A DNA stretch of 24,677 nt from Gnetum montanum. Its lineage: Eukaryota > Streptophyta > Gnetopsida > Gnetales > Gnetaceae. Below the pieces are notes generated by a model that searched no databases, had not been told where the DNA came from, and saw only the letters and a program-made list of their open reading frames with translations. The position numbers and the translations under genes are program-made. This document shows, piece after piece, positions 1 to 9,631 of the stretch. The first letter of the stretch is position 1; each line of letters begins with the position of its first letter. The stretch lies in assembly GCA_015680685.1 (NCBI GenBank), contig MNCI01029993.1, positions 175,990-200,666 of the forward strand, written 5' to 3'.

Positions 1-108
1 CATTAAGGCGCGTAAGCACTTAGTCCTTGGAGTTCAACCGAATCACGCGTGAGACGCTCGTATTCGTATGGTTGAGTGTAGGGGTACCTCGCCACTCATC
101 ACTAATGT
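1..108 (-). mobile_element. Ty3/gypsy-type gag C-terminal fragment, inverted scrap at window edge
   Basis: Read on the minus strand, this stretch matches the plus strand at about 21800-21905. The best part is some 40 bases (about 61-105 here) with only about five mismatches, around the shared core GAGGTACCCCTACA. In one minus frame it reads VARYPYTQPYEYE; the copy at 21.8 kb reads ETRYPYIQPYESQ in the matching frame. That copy lies at the end of a gag-like pseudogene, so this is probably a piece of a related gag, cut off by the window edge. It abuts the copia fragment that starts near 103. The family assignment depends on the 21.8 kb copy. Confidence 0.45.
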
Positions 109-760
109 TGTCGGTAGTTTGATGTATGTAATGATTAGTACAAGACCTGATATTGCATACATTGTTGAAAAACTTAGCAAGTATATGTCTAATCCAAGGA
201 AACAACATTGGATTGCTATAAAATGAGTTTTCAGGTATCTTTGTGGTACTATGAACTTTGGTATTTATTATCAAAGTGATTCATCCTTTCTACATGCTGA
301 CTAGGTTGGGGATTTAGACAACAAAAAATCAACTAGGAAATATGTATTTAATATCTTTGGTGGTGCTATCTTTTGGAATAGCCAATTGCAGTCTTATGTA
401 TCTCAGTCTACTACTGAAACAGAATATGTTGCTACAAACCTAGCTAGTTAGGAAGCAATATGGCTTCAAAGATTAGTGGATAAACTCGGGATTCATAAAA
501 AGATTATGAATTTTGGTTGTGATAACCAAAGTACAATTTATATATCCAAGAATCCCACTTTCCATAGTAGGACAAACATATAGAAATACAGTATCACTAT
601 ATTCGAGAGCAAATAAATGAACAAAGGATTCTTCTTGAAAAAATTAAGATAGAAGAGAATCTTGCTAATATGATGATACAATCTTTATCTACTAAGAATA
701 TTTTATGGTGTCAAACAATTATTTATGTCATGGAAGGTGATATCATCTAAGGTCTAGATT
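103..760 (+). pseudogene. Ty1/copia retrotransposon RNase H region, decayed
   Basis: This is the C-terminal part of a copia polyprotein (end of reverse transcriptase plus RNase H). Recognisable blocks in order are VGSLMYVMISTRPDIAY (about 107-160), RYLCGTMNFGIYY (about 235-275), GDLDNKKST (about 310-336), GGAIFWNSQLQS and QSTTETEYVA (about 360-433), AIWLQRLVDKLGI (about 459-495) and DNQSTIYISKNPTFHSRT (about 520-575). These follow the order seen in plant copia elements. In-frame stops occur where tryptophan would be expected (IK*VFRYL, HAD*VGD), and frame is lost after about 580, so it cannot make protein. No integrase or gag is present upstream; the element is truncated at about 103. Confidence 0.85.
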
Positions 761-784
761 AGACTTCACAACAACTTTGCCTTC

Positions 785-1286
785 AAGAGGGAGAATCATG
801 AGCAAAGTGAAGATAGCTACCATTCACATAAGCTCAAATATTGTCATCTCTTTTATTACAAGCACTATTTATTTGCAATTATATGGTACAATAGTTAGGT
901 TGTAATATACTGCAATGTTGAGTATTTAACTACAAATATTTACAATGTGATAAATGTAAATTGTTGTTCATCTCCATTTTGCTGCTATTAATATCCAATT
1001 TACATTCGGTTAACACTAGCTACGAATGTCTATCCCATACTATAAATATGGTTGCAAGGAAGCCTTGAAGGCAATATGTTTGGCTTTAATCCTTGTGCTA
1101 TCTTCTTTCCCATTCTTTGTTGTTCATTGTGAGTGAGAAATTTTCTCTAACTTGACATAAAGATCCAAGAGCGTATTTATTGCTAAAATTTTTCTCATTT
1201 TTCCCTATGATATATTCTTGTGTTTTTCTATTGATTTATTTTTTATTGTTATCACAAATGATCTAAAAATCATAGGTTCCTCTACA
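785..1286 (+). mobile_element. Probable 3' LTR of the copia fragment
   Basis: A purine-rich stretch (AAGAGGGAGAA, 784-794) that fits a polypurine tract follows the copia RNase H region. A TG at 799 is a possible LTR start. A good TATA box (TATAAATA, 1041-1048) lies inside, and a CA at about 1286 is a possible end. The 5' LTR is not in the window, so the boundaries cannot be checked by comparison and are approximate. Confidence 0.45.
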
Positions 1287-1826
1287 ATTTTCTGCAAAAT
1301 CTTCTTTGCAGCCAATGTTATGGTCAACCTTGCAAATTTTTTGCAATACCATTAGAGTTGTCTTCCATCTTCAAAGATGGAGTCCATATGCATACAACTT
1401 TAAAAAACAATCTTAAACTAGAGAAACTAGAACACTTCTTTAACAATTGATGCTAACACATCTAATGGTGGAAGAAGGCAACTGCCATGGAAGGCCCCTA
1501 TTTTAGAAAACAAAAGGGTGTGAAATTAATATCTTTTCAAGCCAATTTGAAGTGATGTAGTCAAGATAAGAGTGACAATAGAATCTCGCAATGTTTAAAA
1601 ATCATTAACATCAAACTGAGGTTTAAAAGGCTATTTTCTCCATCGAGATTTTATATGCACCTTGTTTCCATCTCATACAACGAGAAAGAATTCATTCTAT
1701 ATCATCCTAGGTCATGCATGCATCTCTATTTTGAAAGATTCTTGCGTAGCTGTCAATGCATTTACAGACATAATCTTAACCAAATGTTGATTATCTTGAA
1801 AGCCCAAAGTAAGAAATTAAGTTAGA
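1287..1826. other. AT-rich intergenic DNA without recognisable gene
   Basis: No reading frame of useful length and no motif I recognise on either strand. Probably old repeat-derived DNA. Confidence 0.5.
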
Positions 1827-1829
1827 GAT

Positions 1830-1977
1830 TCTTTGTAATAAACCACTTTACATCTAAATTGCCAAATGACATAAAAAACAATGAGATGAAAAAAACTTAA
1901 AATGTGAAGCAAAGATCCTTCAACTTGAGAAGTATCACTAGATAAAACTTTGGATGTAAAGTGGTTTATTACAAAGA
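1830..1977. repeat. Foldback element, 25-bp perfect inverted repeat
   Basis: Positions 1830-1854 are the exact reverse complement of 1953-1977 (25 of 25 bases, core AATAAACCACTTTACATC). After one mismatch three more base pairs extend the stem inward. The 98-base loop is AT-rich and has no coding potential. Size and shape fit a MITE-like foldback or a small-RNA hairpin precursor. No clear target-site duplication flanks it. Confidence 0.7.
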
Positions 1978-2053
1978 TACTTCCACTCCTTTAAAACTTA
2001 TACATTTTTTATGGTATTTGATTCATTAAGGTTTGCCTATTAGTATTCACCCT

Positions 2054-2080
2054 TATCTAGGGTATTCATGACCCTAGATA
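2054..2080. repeat. Short perfect hairpin
   Basis: TATCTAGGGT, a 7-base loop, then ACCCTAGATA form a perfect 10-bp stem. No T-tract follows and no gene is adjacent, so I assign no function. Confidence 0.4.
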
Positions 2081-2404
2081 TCCTCTTTGCAGCATAGAAG
2101 ACTTATTCATCCACTACTTATTTACTTCACAATTCTTGGTCTTTGTGCAGGCCATACCTGATTTTAAGCTAAAGTTGGATGAAGTTTTGTTTGGTTATAC
2201 TTTTCAACTTCAAGGATTTTTGCTTCACAATTAGAGTTTCTTTCTTTTCATTGCTCTTTATGCCATTTGAAAATTTCAACATAATGCAATTTATTGCAAA
2301 GATTCTCTAGCTACTTTTCTCCCTTTATCTATTCAAGTTGATATCATTCAACTCAAGCTTCAACTGTAGCTCTAAATGTATACCACTTCAATTTTTTTCT
2401 TTCT

Positions 2405-2655
2405 TGTTTACAAAAGTCTTTATTAAGAAGTGTAAACCCAAACGAGTGCTTGTTAATGGTATGATTTTTTTATTACCCTAAAGGGGAGGTTTTTAAGAAT
2501 TAGTTGTAAGAATGAAAACCTAACAAAGCATCTCTAAAATCGTTGGACCTTTCCTTTTATATTATGTTGAAGTTTCACATCTCTTCAATGCTTCTCCACT
2601 ATTGTAGTTGAATTTTTTCTTATTCATAATATATTTTATTTTTAGTTCAACATGC
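2405..2655 (+). repeat. Dispersed repeat, copy 1 (inverted partner at 9145-9365)
   Basis: This stretch is similar to the reverse complement of about 9145-9365. Shared blocks in order include TACAAAA, TAAGAAGTG, GAGGTTTTT(A/T)AG, TTGTAAG.ATGAAAAC and GAATTTTTT. Identity is clear around 2480-2540 and weaker at the 3' side, where this copy holds extra AT-rich DNA. It has no coding capacity and its family is unknown to me. Confidence 0.6.
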
Positions 2656-3070
2656 TTCCCCTAGAAAAAAAATTAAAAAAGAAAGACAAATGTTTTAGAA
2701 TCCACACCCCCTTCACTGACAAAACAACTTTGAATTTACTCAAGTTTTTTCTAAATAGAAAAAACACTATGATTATAGGAACTACTTGGAATTCATCTAC
2801 ATGTAACTATTTATGCCTTATGACAATTATTTCTTAGTTAGCAATCAACACTAGATTATATATATTCTATAAACTAGCTGAGAGCCTCTTCTAACTTTGA
2901 TTATTCTTGTATAGGAAGAGGTAACAATTTTCATGCAAACCAATGTAGCAAAATGGCTTTAGTAGCTTATTTAGTAGCTTATATATGCAACTTTACTAGC
3001 TTATAAAGAATATGAATTGACAAAATTACAAATTCTTAGGAATTAGTTGTTAAAGCATTTTAGCTTCTTA
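2656..3070. other. AT-rich intergenic DNA
   Basis: A lysine-rich frame opens at 2652, but it is short, has low complexity and shows no family signature. I see no gene here. Confidence 0.4.
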
Positions 3071-3078
3071 GAGGGGTG

Positions 3079-3205
3079 TGTTAGCACTTACATTGTTAGG
3101 TACTTTGTTAGTTTATTGGGGTCATAGTTATTTAGTTGTTTAGAGTATATATATCTTGTGATTTATGATCAATAAGATTCTATGGTAGAACTTAATCATA
3201 GCATA
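3079..3205 (+). mobile_element. Copia-like LTR remnant
   Basis: A purine run (AGAGGGG, 3070-3076) precedes TGTTAGCACTTACATTGTTA at 3079. The stretch continues with TTAG-rich sequence, a TATA box (GTATATATAT, about 3145) and an AATAAG polyadenylation-like signal (about 3171), an order often seen in short plant copia LTRs. No partner LTR is in the window, and the right end is a guess. Confidence 0.35.
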
Positions 3206-3303
3206 ATAGTGTTAGATAAGCATATTTTTTAAAATCAAACCTAGACCTATGATTTGCAAAGTACATAATATTAGCAGTTTATGTATATAAGTAATATATA
3301 AAA

Positions 3304-3331
3304 TAGCAAACACATATTAGCAAACACATAT
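3304..3331. repeat. Perfect 14-bp tandem duplication
   Basis: TAGCAAACACATAT occurs twice head to tail (3304-3317 and 3318-3331) with no mismatch. Confidence 0.85.
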
Positions 3332-3772
3332 TACCATATCTAAATATATATATCTATACATCTCCTTAAAGATTTCCTTTCCCGTTTTCAAATTTCACCT
3401 TGCTGTTAACAAAAGTGATATTTAAATCTTTTTAACTTAAAGATAGAAAAATGAATCTGCTCATTTAAGGCCCCCTCCAGACCAGAAGATGCATTTATGT
3501 TTCAAATTTATTTATGTATTGATATCCACATCTTCAAGTATAATGTTGCACCTCATCATCGAACAACAACTTCCAACAACGAAGAATGCATACGATGCAA
3601 CCCTAAAGTCACAGAATAACCATAATAATGGTATAAAAACCTTATTAATGCATCTGACATCCTGACTACATTGAGCAGAACATTCATGATTACCCCTAAA
3701 GAATTAAAGTTGCAACCTTCCTTGTGTTCGGCTGAAATAGAAAGTTCACGAGTTGGCTTTCCGCTTTGGAAA

Positions 3773-3822
3773 CACAATCCCAAATTACAATTTTCGCCAC
3801 AATCCCAAATTCCAAATTTCAC
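3773..3822. repeat. 25-bp tandem duplication
   Basis: Two head-to-tail units (3773-3797 and 3798-3822) both begin CACAATCCCAAATT and diverge towards their ends. Just downstream GGTGGGGTTGTG is also repeated (about 3856 and 3899), with a TATAAAT between the two copies (about 3880). I find no supported gene beginning there. Confidence 0.7.
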
Positions 3823-4051
3823 CGTAAGATAAATATAGTAGATTTCCTACTCAAGGTGGGGTTGTGGCGAGAAAAAGGTGTATAAATCTCCACCATCAGG
3901 GTGGGGTTGTGTTACCTTGCAGTTCCTGTTCATGTATCAAGAGAGAGGCGTAAATTTGCAATAACATGCTTATTACAGGCACATAGAATTTCAGAAGGGG
4001 ATGGAGAACATGAACGTTTTCATCAGCACAAAATACCTATACTCCTGAAGT

Positions 4052-4131
4052 GTCAAGGTTATGACTTTCAGAATATTTTAACCTGAGTATAGTCAAGGTT
4101 GTCAATTTTAGAATGTTGTAACCTGAATATA
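4052..4131. repeat. 40-bp tandem duplication
   Basis: The units 4052-4091 and 4092-4131 are the same length and share GTCAAGGTT at the start and AACCTGA.TATA at the end, with several substitutions between. The short frame ending just before it (3901-4086) runs into the first unit and shows no domain. Confidence 0.8.
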
Positions 4132-4278
4132 TACGTTTTAATATATAAAATTTAGTATTTCGCATGTATATAGGCTACTTTCATACATTTTCAGATGAAA
4201 ATAAACCGTAGAGCCATATGCTAATTCCAATATAACCTACAACCTTTAATGCCTAGGCTCCACAAGAATAAAACACTT

Positions 4279-4386
4279 TCAATCCCATAACATGACTACA
4301 ACACTATTTTCAAAAGAGCCCAAAAACATATCAATCCCATACTCAACATGAGCAAAACACTATTTACAAAAGAACCCCAAAAACAT
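4279..4386. repeat. 52-bp tandem duplication
   Basis: The units start at 4279 and 4331, both with TCAATCCCATA. They share ACACTATTT.CAAAAGA and CCCAAAAACAT and differ by point changes and small indels. The flanking 4390-4930 stretch holds no recognisable gene. Confidence 0.75.
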
Positions 4387-4933
4387 CCAAGAAACAATGT
4401 TCCAACATAACCTGCTTTGCACAAGTAGACACAACTAAATTTGTTGTACAGAACAGAGAAAATAATGCGCAATCTATTGCGGAGATGTCGAGAAAATATT
4501 CATCATAATCTGCCATCGAATACAACTCCATGCAAACGAAGTTTCCAAATAGGGTTTCCAAATCTATTTCGACGGATGCATCATACGAAAATTATGATAA
4601 GCTACAACATACAGGATTCTACACAATTCTGAAACTGCAAAAAGATATTTAACACAGTAAATTCATAGTGAAAAGAGAGAGCACGGCATAGCCTTCCTTT
4701 AACAGTTAATGCCACAAAGAGCCCATACACAGCAACTTCAACATGAATAAGAAGTGTACGTTAGTTATTGATCACAAAAAAATTTCAGTAGACCGTTGTA
4801 CCACGTAGCCCGACTAAGTCCAAAGATCTCATTTTACAAATTCATAACCGTTACACAAGAAAAACAAAACAATTCTTACAAGAAATTCAAATAGACAAGA
4901 ATTCTCATTCACATTTATGCTTATAAAACGGTT

Positions 4934-5034
4934 CAAAATTGATTTGCTTAAACTAAATCACTTCTTCACTAAGTTAAAACGGTACGGTAAACAAAATCCA
5001 AAATTGATCGCTTAAACTAAAATCACTTCTTCAC
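4934..5034. repeat. Tandem duplication across the HSP70 stop codon
   Basis: About 37 bases at 4934-4970 recur at 4999-5034, about 65 bases apart, sharing CAAAATTGAT, GCTTAAACTAAA and TCACTTCTTCACT. The right copy contains the last codons and TGA stop of the HSP70 gene (stop at 5023-5025). The left copy lies in its 3' UTR as a decayed echo of the gene end. The direction of copying is inferred from the gene being functional. Confidence 0.8.
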
Positions 5035-7974
5035 TTCTTCGTATTCAGCTTCAGTAGCTTGATCTGCACCAGAAGATCCAGAAGCAGCTCCTCCAGATTG
5101 TTGTCCACCAGCCTGCTGCTGCATGTGCTGTCCTATCTTCATTGATGCTTGTGACAAGGCATCCGTCTTCGCTATGATTTCATCAGCGTTGTCATCCGTA
5201 CTTACTTTCTTTAAATCAGAAATAGCTGTTTCGATGTCAGAAATAACATTGGAGGGAACTTTATCTTTGTATTCATTGATAATTTTCTCTACTTCATAGA
5301 TCTTGGTGTCTGCAGTGTTTCTTGCATCAATCAGTTTCTTCCTTTCCTGATCCTTCTGGGCATGCAGCTCAGCCTCCTTAACCATCTTCTGAATTTCGTC
5401 TTCAGACAGACCTCCAGATGATCGAATTGTTATTTGTTGCTCTTTGTTTGTTGCCTTGTCCTTGGCTGACACAGTGACAATACCATTGGCATCTATGTCG
5501 AAGGTTACTTCAATCTGTGGTGTCCCTCTGGGAGCAGGGGGAATTCCAACAAGCTCAAATTCACCCAAAAGCTTATTGTCTGCAGCCATTTCTCGTTCAC
5601 CCTGCAGAACTCTAACTCCCACCTGGGTTTGACCATCTGCTGCGGTAGAGAATACCTGGCCCTTCTTTGTTGGAATAGTGGTGTTCCTGTTGATCAGCCT
5701 TGTGAACACCCCACCAAGAGTTTCAATTCCCAGAGAAAGTGGGGTGACATCAAGCAGAAGAAGTTCTTTAACATCACCACGAAGAATACCACCCTGAATA
5801 GCAGCACCCATGGCCACAGCTTCATCTGGGTTTACTCCCTTGCTTGGCTGTTTACCGAAAATGTTGGCAACCACTTCTTGTACCTTGGGAACTCGGGTCA
5901 TACCTCCAACCAGAAGGACCTCATCTACTTCGTTTGTGGAAATCCCTGCATCTTTCAAGCAGTTCTTGCAAGGATCTCTAGTTCTCTCAATCAGATGGTT
6001 CACCAAACTCTCAAATTTTGAACGGGTTAGAGTGACATTGAGATGCTTCGCCCCAGATGCATCAGCTGTGATGAAAGGCAAGTTGATATCAGTTTGAGAG
6101 GACGAGGAAAGTTCAACTTTCGCCTTCTCTGCAGCCTCTCTAAGCCGCTGCAGCGCTAACCTGTCCTTTGATAAATCAATCCCTTCAGTTTTCTTGAATT
6201 CCGCAACCAAGTAGTCAAGCAGGCAACTATCGAAGTCCTCACCCCCCAAAAATGTATCACCATTGGTTGATTTTACCTATAAAACATTAAAAAAACCAAA
6301 ACAAACCTAAATTACTGATGCAATGGAAATTTGGGGACAATTTTAACAGCATACACTATCAACATAACCAAGAAATAACATCCATTTGAGATGAATTTGA
6401 TGTTATTTTGAGAAATAACAACGATTTGAGATGAATTAGATGTTATTTGAGTGAGTTTTGTGTTTTGGTCAGGCGCACTAGACAATGTTGAGCTATTTCA
6501 AACTAGTGGAAACCAATAATATTACAAGTAAAAAATAAAAATGATCGACAATTTGCTTAGTCACCTCAAAAACACCGTTCGATATCTCCAGAATTGAGAC
6601 ATCAAATGTACCACCGCCAAGATCAAACACAGCAATGAGACCCTCCTTGTTGTTCATGCCATAGGAAAGGGCAGCAGCAGTTGGCTCGTTGATAATTCTT
6701 TTCACATCTAACCCAGCAATCTTACCAGCATCTTTGGTTGCCTGCCGCTGAGCATCATTAAAGTAGGCGGGGACTGTGATAACAGCTTGATTAATAGACC
6801 TTCCAAGATAAGCTTCAGCTGTTTCCTTCATCTTAGTAAGGACAAATGCACCAATCTGACTGGGTGAATATTGCTGTCCATTAACTTCAAGCCAAGCATC
6901 ACCATTGGTTGCCTTCACAATTTTGAAAGGCACCATTTTAATCTCTTTCTGAGTCTGGGGATCATCAAACCGTCTGCCAATCAAACGTTTTGTTCCAAAT
7001 AATGTGTTTGTAGGGTTTGTCACAGCTTGACGTTTTGCAGGAGTACCAACTAACAGTTCTCCTTTCTGATTGAATGCAACCACGGACGGTGTTGTTCTAG
7101 CACCTTCGGAATTTTCAATTACCTTTGGTGTCTGCAATTGTTGGACGATAAAATTAATGGTTTCAGCCTAAACAATTATTTTTTTCTACATAAAAAAACT
7201 CGATATTTATGAATTACCTTTCCCTCCATGACAGCAACACAAGAGTTTGTTGTACCGAGATCAATACCGATAACATCGTTGCCAGCTGCCTTTGAGCTAC
7301 ATCCAGGCAGAACACAAGATCAAACGGGACACCGAAAGAAATCCATGCAGAAATATTCCGGCACAGATTACATCAATCCATAAAAATTCATTCAGTACAC
7401 AAATTACACCAATAAAGGGGGAAAAAACTCATCAAAAATATGAATCAATCCAAGGTACCTGAAAGCCCTTGCTGCAGCGAGCCATCTCTGCGTATATGGA
7501 GAGCCACCTAATGCAGATTTAAAACCCTGCACAGCCTACATCAATAAAAATCACAAATCACAAACAAAAATATATTTTCTGGAGCTTTTTTTAATTGTTT
7601 CCTCGTTAAATATACGTAATTTCAGCCCGAAAAAGTCAAGACTCAAGAAACAAAATGCAAACCCTGATAACTTAAACAACTTCACGCACCACAACAAACT
7701 TGAGGATTTTCGCAAACAACTGCTAGCTCGTGAAGCCCTTAAGCACACACCGAGCAAAATAAATTCCAGTAATCTACAACCCAAACGTGCCCAAATCCCA
7801 GTCGATTCAACAACAAAAAATAACTAGATACAATTTAAACCTAAAACCCTAGAGTATGGCGACGATATGTCGTGGAAATCCACTCACAAGATATGCAGGC
7901 TGAGATGCTGAAGAAAGCGCCTTTGCACGGCATCCAACGGCAATCTTGGACAGCAAGAGCGAACCAAGAGCCAT
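5023..7974 (-). CDS. mtHSC70: Mitochondrial heat shock protein 70 (DnaK-type chaperone), 5 exons
   Basis: ATP-driven chaperone of the mitochondrial matrix. In this family it pulls precursors through the inner-membrane translocase, folds proteins and serves iron-sulfur cluster transfer. Coding exons on the minus strand are 7888-7974, 7459-7535, 7218-7296, 6565-7131 and 5023-6276. All four introns are GT-AG and the joined frame gives 687 aa, close to the usual 675-685. Residues 1-54 form an arginine-, serine- and alanine-rich presequence ending AAARAF, followed by SSK, which fits matrix processing. The three HSP70 signatures are present: [14 protein letters not shown] (64-77), [14 protein letters not shown] (249-262) and [13 protein letters not shown] (390-402). 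The interdomain linker VKELLLLDV (about 439-447) leads into the substrate-binding domain. A glycine/serine/glutamine-rich tail ends EYEEVKK, typical of the plant mitochondrial form and unlike cytosolic EEVD or ER HDEL ends. I see no defect. Confidence 0.97.
6277..6564 (-). other. HSP70 intron 4 with 40-bp tandem duplication
   Basis: The donor follows GAG (GTGACTAAG) and the acceptor TTTTATAG precedes GTAAAATCAACC, joining GVFE to VKSTNGDTF in phase 0. Inside, 6371-6410 and 6411-6450 are near-identical 40-base direct repeats beginning AGAAATAACA. The other introns are 7536-7887, 7297-7458 and 7132-7217. A telo-box-like AAACCCTAG (about 7845) lies in intron 1 near exon 1. Confidence 0.9.
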
Positions 7975-8240
7975 ATCTCGAAACGATTGAATTATAAGTA
8001 AACCCTGTCAAAACCCTGATGGTTCAAAGTATATATTCGGTACCGTATATCTTCGCTTCTGCAAATAAACAGGCTTTCTATCCTCTATCGTTGCTTCTGT
8101 TGTCGAAGGTAGCAATGGTGGAAACACTTGTTCGCTGCGAATAAATAGGGTTTTGGATGTTCGCTCCTGTGCGTCGAAGGTAGCAGAAGCTTCTAAAACC
8201 CACTTCCCCTGCTGTTTCAGCGACTTAACGCAAGTAAGGA
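7975..8240 (-). promoter_or_regulatory. HSP70 proximal promoter and 5' UTR
   Basis: Upstream of the ATG (7972-7974) the minus strand carries a TATA-like GAATATATAC (about 8029-8038). This would place the transcription start near 8000 and leave a short 5' UTR. GAAGCTTC (8186-8193) is a two-unit core of a heat shock element; a third unit is not convincing. The block 8050-8120 is partly repeated at 8129-8190: TTCGCT..GC.AATAAA.AGG recurs after about 79 bases and TCGAAGGTAGCA after 71. Assignment to transcription control is inferred from position. Confidence 0.5.
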
Positions 8241-8449
8241 TCACGCTGCATCGCGAATATATACGTGTGACATTAGAAAATGTGGACTCCGTTTTTTATC
8301 CTACCTCATTTCCTTATTTAGTTATTTTTAAATAATAGCATAAATAGCTGTGAAATAGAAATATCAATTTAAGGCAGAAAAAAAAAAGCCCGTCACTCTC
8401 AACAGTTTGCCAACTTAGCATTATTCCTTTAATCATACTAAAGATATAA
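8241..8449. other. Intergenic DNA between HSP70 promoter and LINE fragment
   Basis: AT-rich with an A-run (about 8379-8388). I recognise nothing coding or structured. Confidence 0.4.
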
Positions 8450-8965
8450 GAAATAGAATTGAGGCACGCTAGTCAAAATGGAGAGAGGCTAGGGGTGTTG
8501 TATGCCATAAAAAAATACCGATAAAATTAGAGGAGAAATTTTATAGGACTGCAATTTGCTATCTTATATAGTGCTGAATGTTGGGCTGTACAAAAGAGGC
8601 ACAAATAACAAATCCGTGTGGTAGAAATGTGAAATATAAACTATATAATATAGACATTTAGAGGAAAACTTAGAATTGCTTATATTTCAAATAAGTTCCA
8701 AGAATAGTAGCTTAGATGGTTTGGACATGTGCAAAGAAGATTAAACAATGAGCCTCTAAACAAAGGTTGCTACATCACTATTCCAAGAAAGCCACTGAAA
8801 GGAAGACCAAAGAAGACATGGGAAAAAATGATTGAAGATGATTTGAAGAAACTACAAATAAACAAAGACCTAGCTCTTCATTGAGGTGGATGGTGAGAAA
8901 AAACCTTCATGTAACTAACCCCATTTTGTTGGGACAAGGCTAGGATGATGGTGGAGTTCAAAACA
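8450..8965 (+). pseudogene. RTE-like LINE, 3' end of ORF2
   Basis: The plus strand preserves the C-terminal block of a plant non-LTR retrotransposon ORF2 in pieces: KLEEKFYRTA (about 8525), then a frame-broken match to the family's ALLYGAECW region, RWFGHVQRRLNNEPLNK (about 8716-8766), and GRPKKTWEKMIEDDLKKLQI (about 8801-8860). The last pieces resemble the H(V/I)TNP segment and the 3' tail GGGACAAGGCTAGGATGATG. The family's RWFGHVQRR and GRGRPKKTW motifs make the call firm. Stops and frameshifts are frequent, and no endonuclease or RT core lies upstream, so this is a 5'-truncated, dead copy. Confidence 0.8.
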
Positions 8966-8987
8966 ACATACTAGTATGATGCTACAA

Positions 8988-9140
8988 CAAATTTTAGTTT
9001 AAGGTTGAGTTAAAAAAATTATTTAGTTTAAGAAATTTGTGAGGAGATTATGAAATATTTCATCTCTTACAATTGCACCACAAATTTTAGTTCAAAGTTA
9101 AGTTTAAAAAATACTTAATACTTAATTTAAGATATGGAGA
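8988..9140. repeat. Two tandem copies of a ~93-bp repeat
   Basis: Units start at 8988 and 9081, both with CAAATTTTAGTT.AA.GTT. The first runs on with TTTAAGAAATTTGTGA; the second is shorter and ends about 9140. A third copy lies at 15365-15463. The family is unknown to me. Confidence 0.65.
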
Positions 9141-9144
9141 TGGT

Positions 9145-9365
9145 GTTGAACCCCAAAAAATTCAAAGTACATCAAATCATTAAAAAGAGCATCTACAAAA
9201 CAAGCCTAATAGTTTTCAGGATGCTTTTTTAAGTTTTCATCCTTACAACCAATCCTAAAAAACCTCCTCTTTGGGGTAGGAAAAGGATCAAGCCTTGCCC
9301 TTATTCAAAAGCACCCTCATAGGGTTTCACTTCTTACTAAAGGATTTTTTGTAAAGAGAAGGAGA
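9145..9365 (-). repeat. Dispersed repeat, copy 2 (inverted partner of 2405-2655)
   Basis: The minus strand matches 2405-2655 in the same block order, best around 9230-9290 (GTTTTCATCCTTACAACCAA). The two copies flank the HSP70 gene in opposite orientation. Confidence 0.6.
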
Positions 9366-9631
9366 AAACTCTCTCTAAAGTTAAAATAATACATCAATCA
9401 AAAATCAAGAATAAATACTAACAAAAGTTGAAAGCCTCCTATCCTTCAGCCTCCAAAACAAAAAGAAATTAATATTGTAAAAAGAAAATTAATTGTTTAG
9501 CTTTCCCTATGAACTTTTTCACTTGAAATTGTAGCTAAAAAGTGACATCTTTGAGAATATGGTATTTGACTTTTGAAGAGAGGTCATAGTTATGCTCTTG
9601 CAACTAGAAAATAACTACATACGAAAGTTTT
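9366..9631. other. AT-rich DNA without recognised feature
   Basis: This lies just beyond the 3' end of the minus-strand LTR, where a primer-binding site would be expected if the element were complete. I do not recognise one. Confidence 0.35.

Noticed and set aside
3556-4632. Four short frames (3556-3822, 3901-4086, 4364-4561, 4441-4632) as possible small genes
   Set aside because: They have no domain, no paired splice structure, and they overlap tandem duplications or each other.
5444-6097. Plus-strand frames of 62, 130 and 95 codons
   Set aside because: They are antisense to the last HSP70 exon, whose protein is unmistakable.
7551-7784. Minus-strand 77-codon frame
   Set aside because: It lies within HSP70 intron 1 and is flanked by good splice sites.
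7845-8020. AAACCCT motifs as interstitial telomeric repeats
   Set aside because: There are only isolated single units (about 7845, 8001, 8012), common as telo-boxes near plant gene starts, and no array.
8008-8244. Minus-strand 78-codon frame upstream of HSP70
   Set aside because: It lies in the promoter, lacks any domain, and its content comes from the duplicated promoter block.
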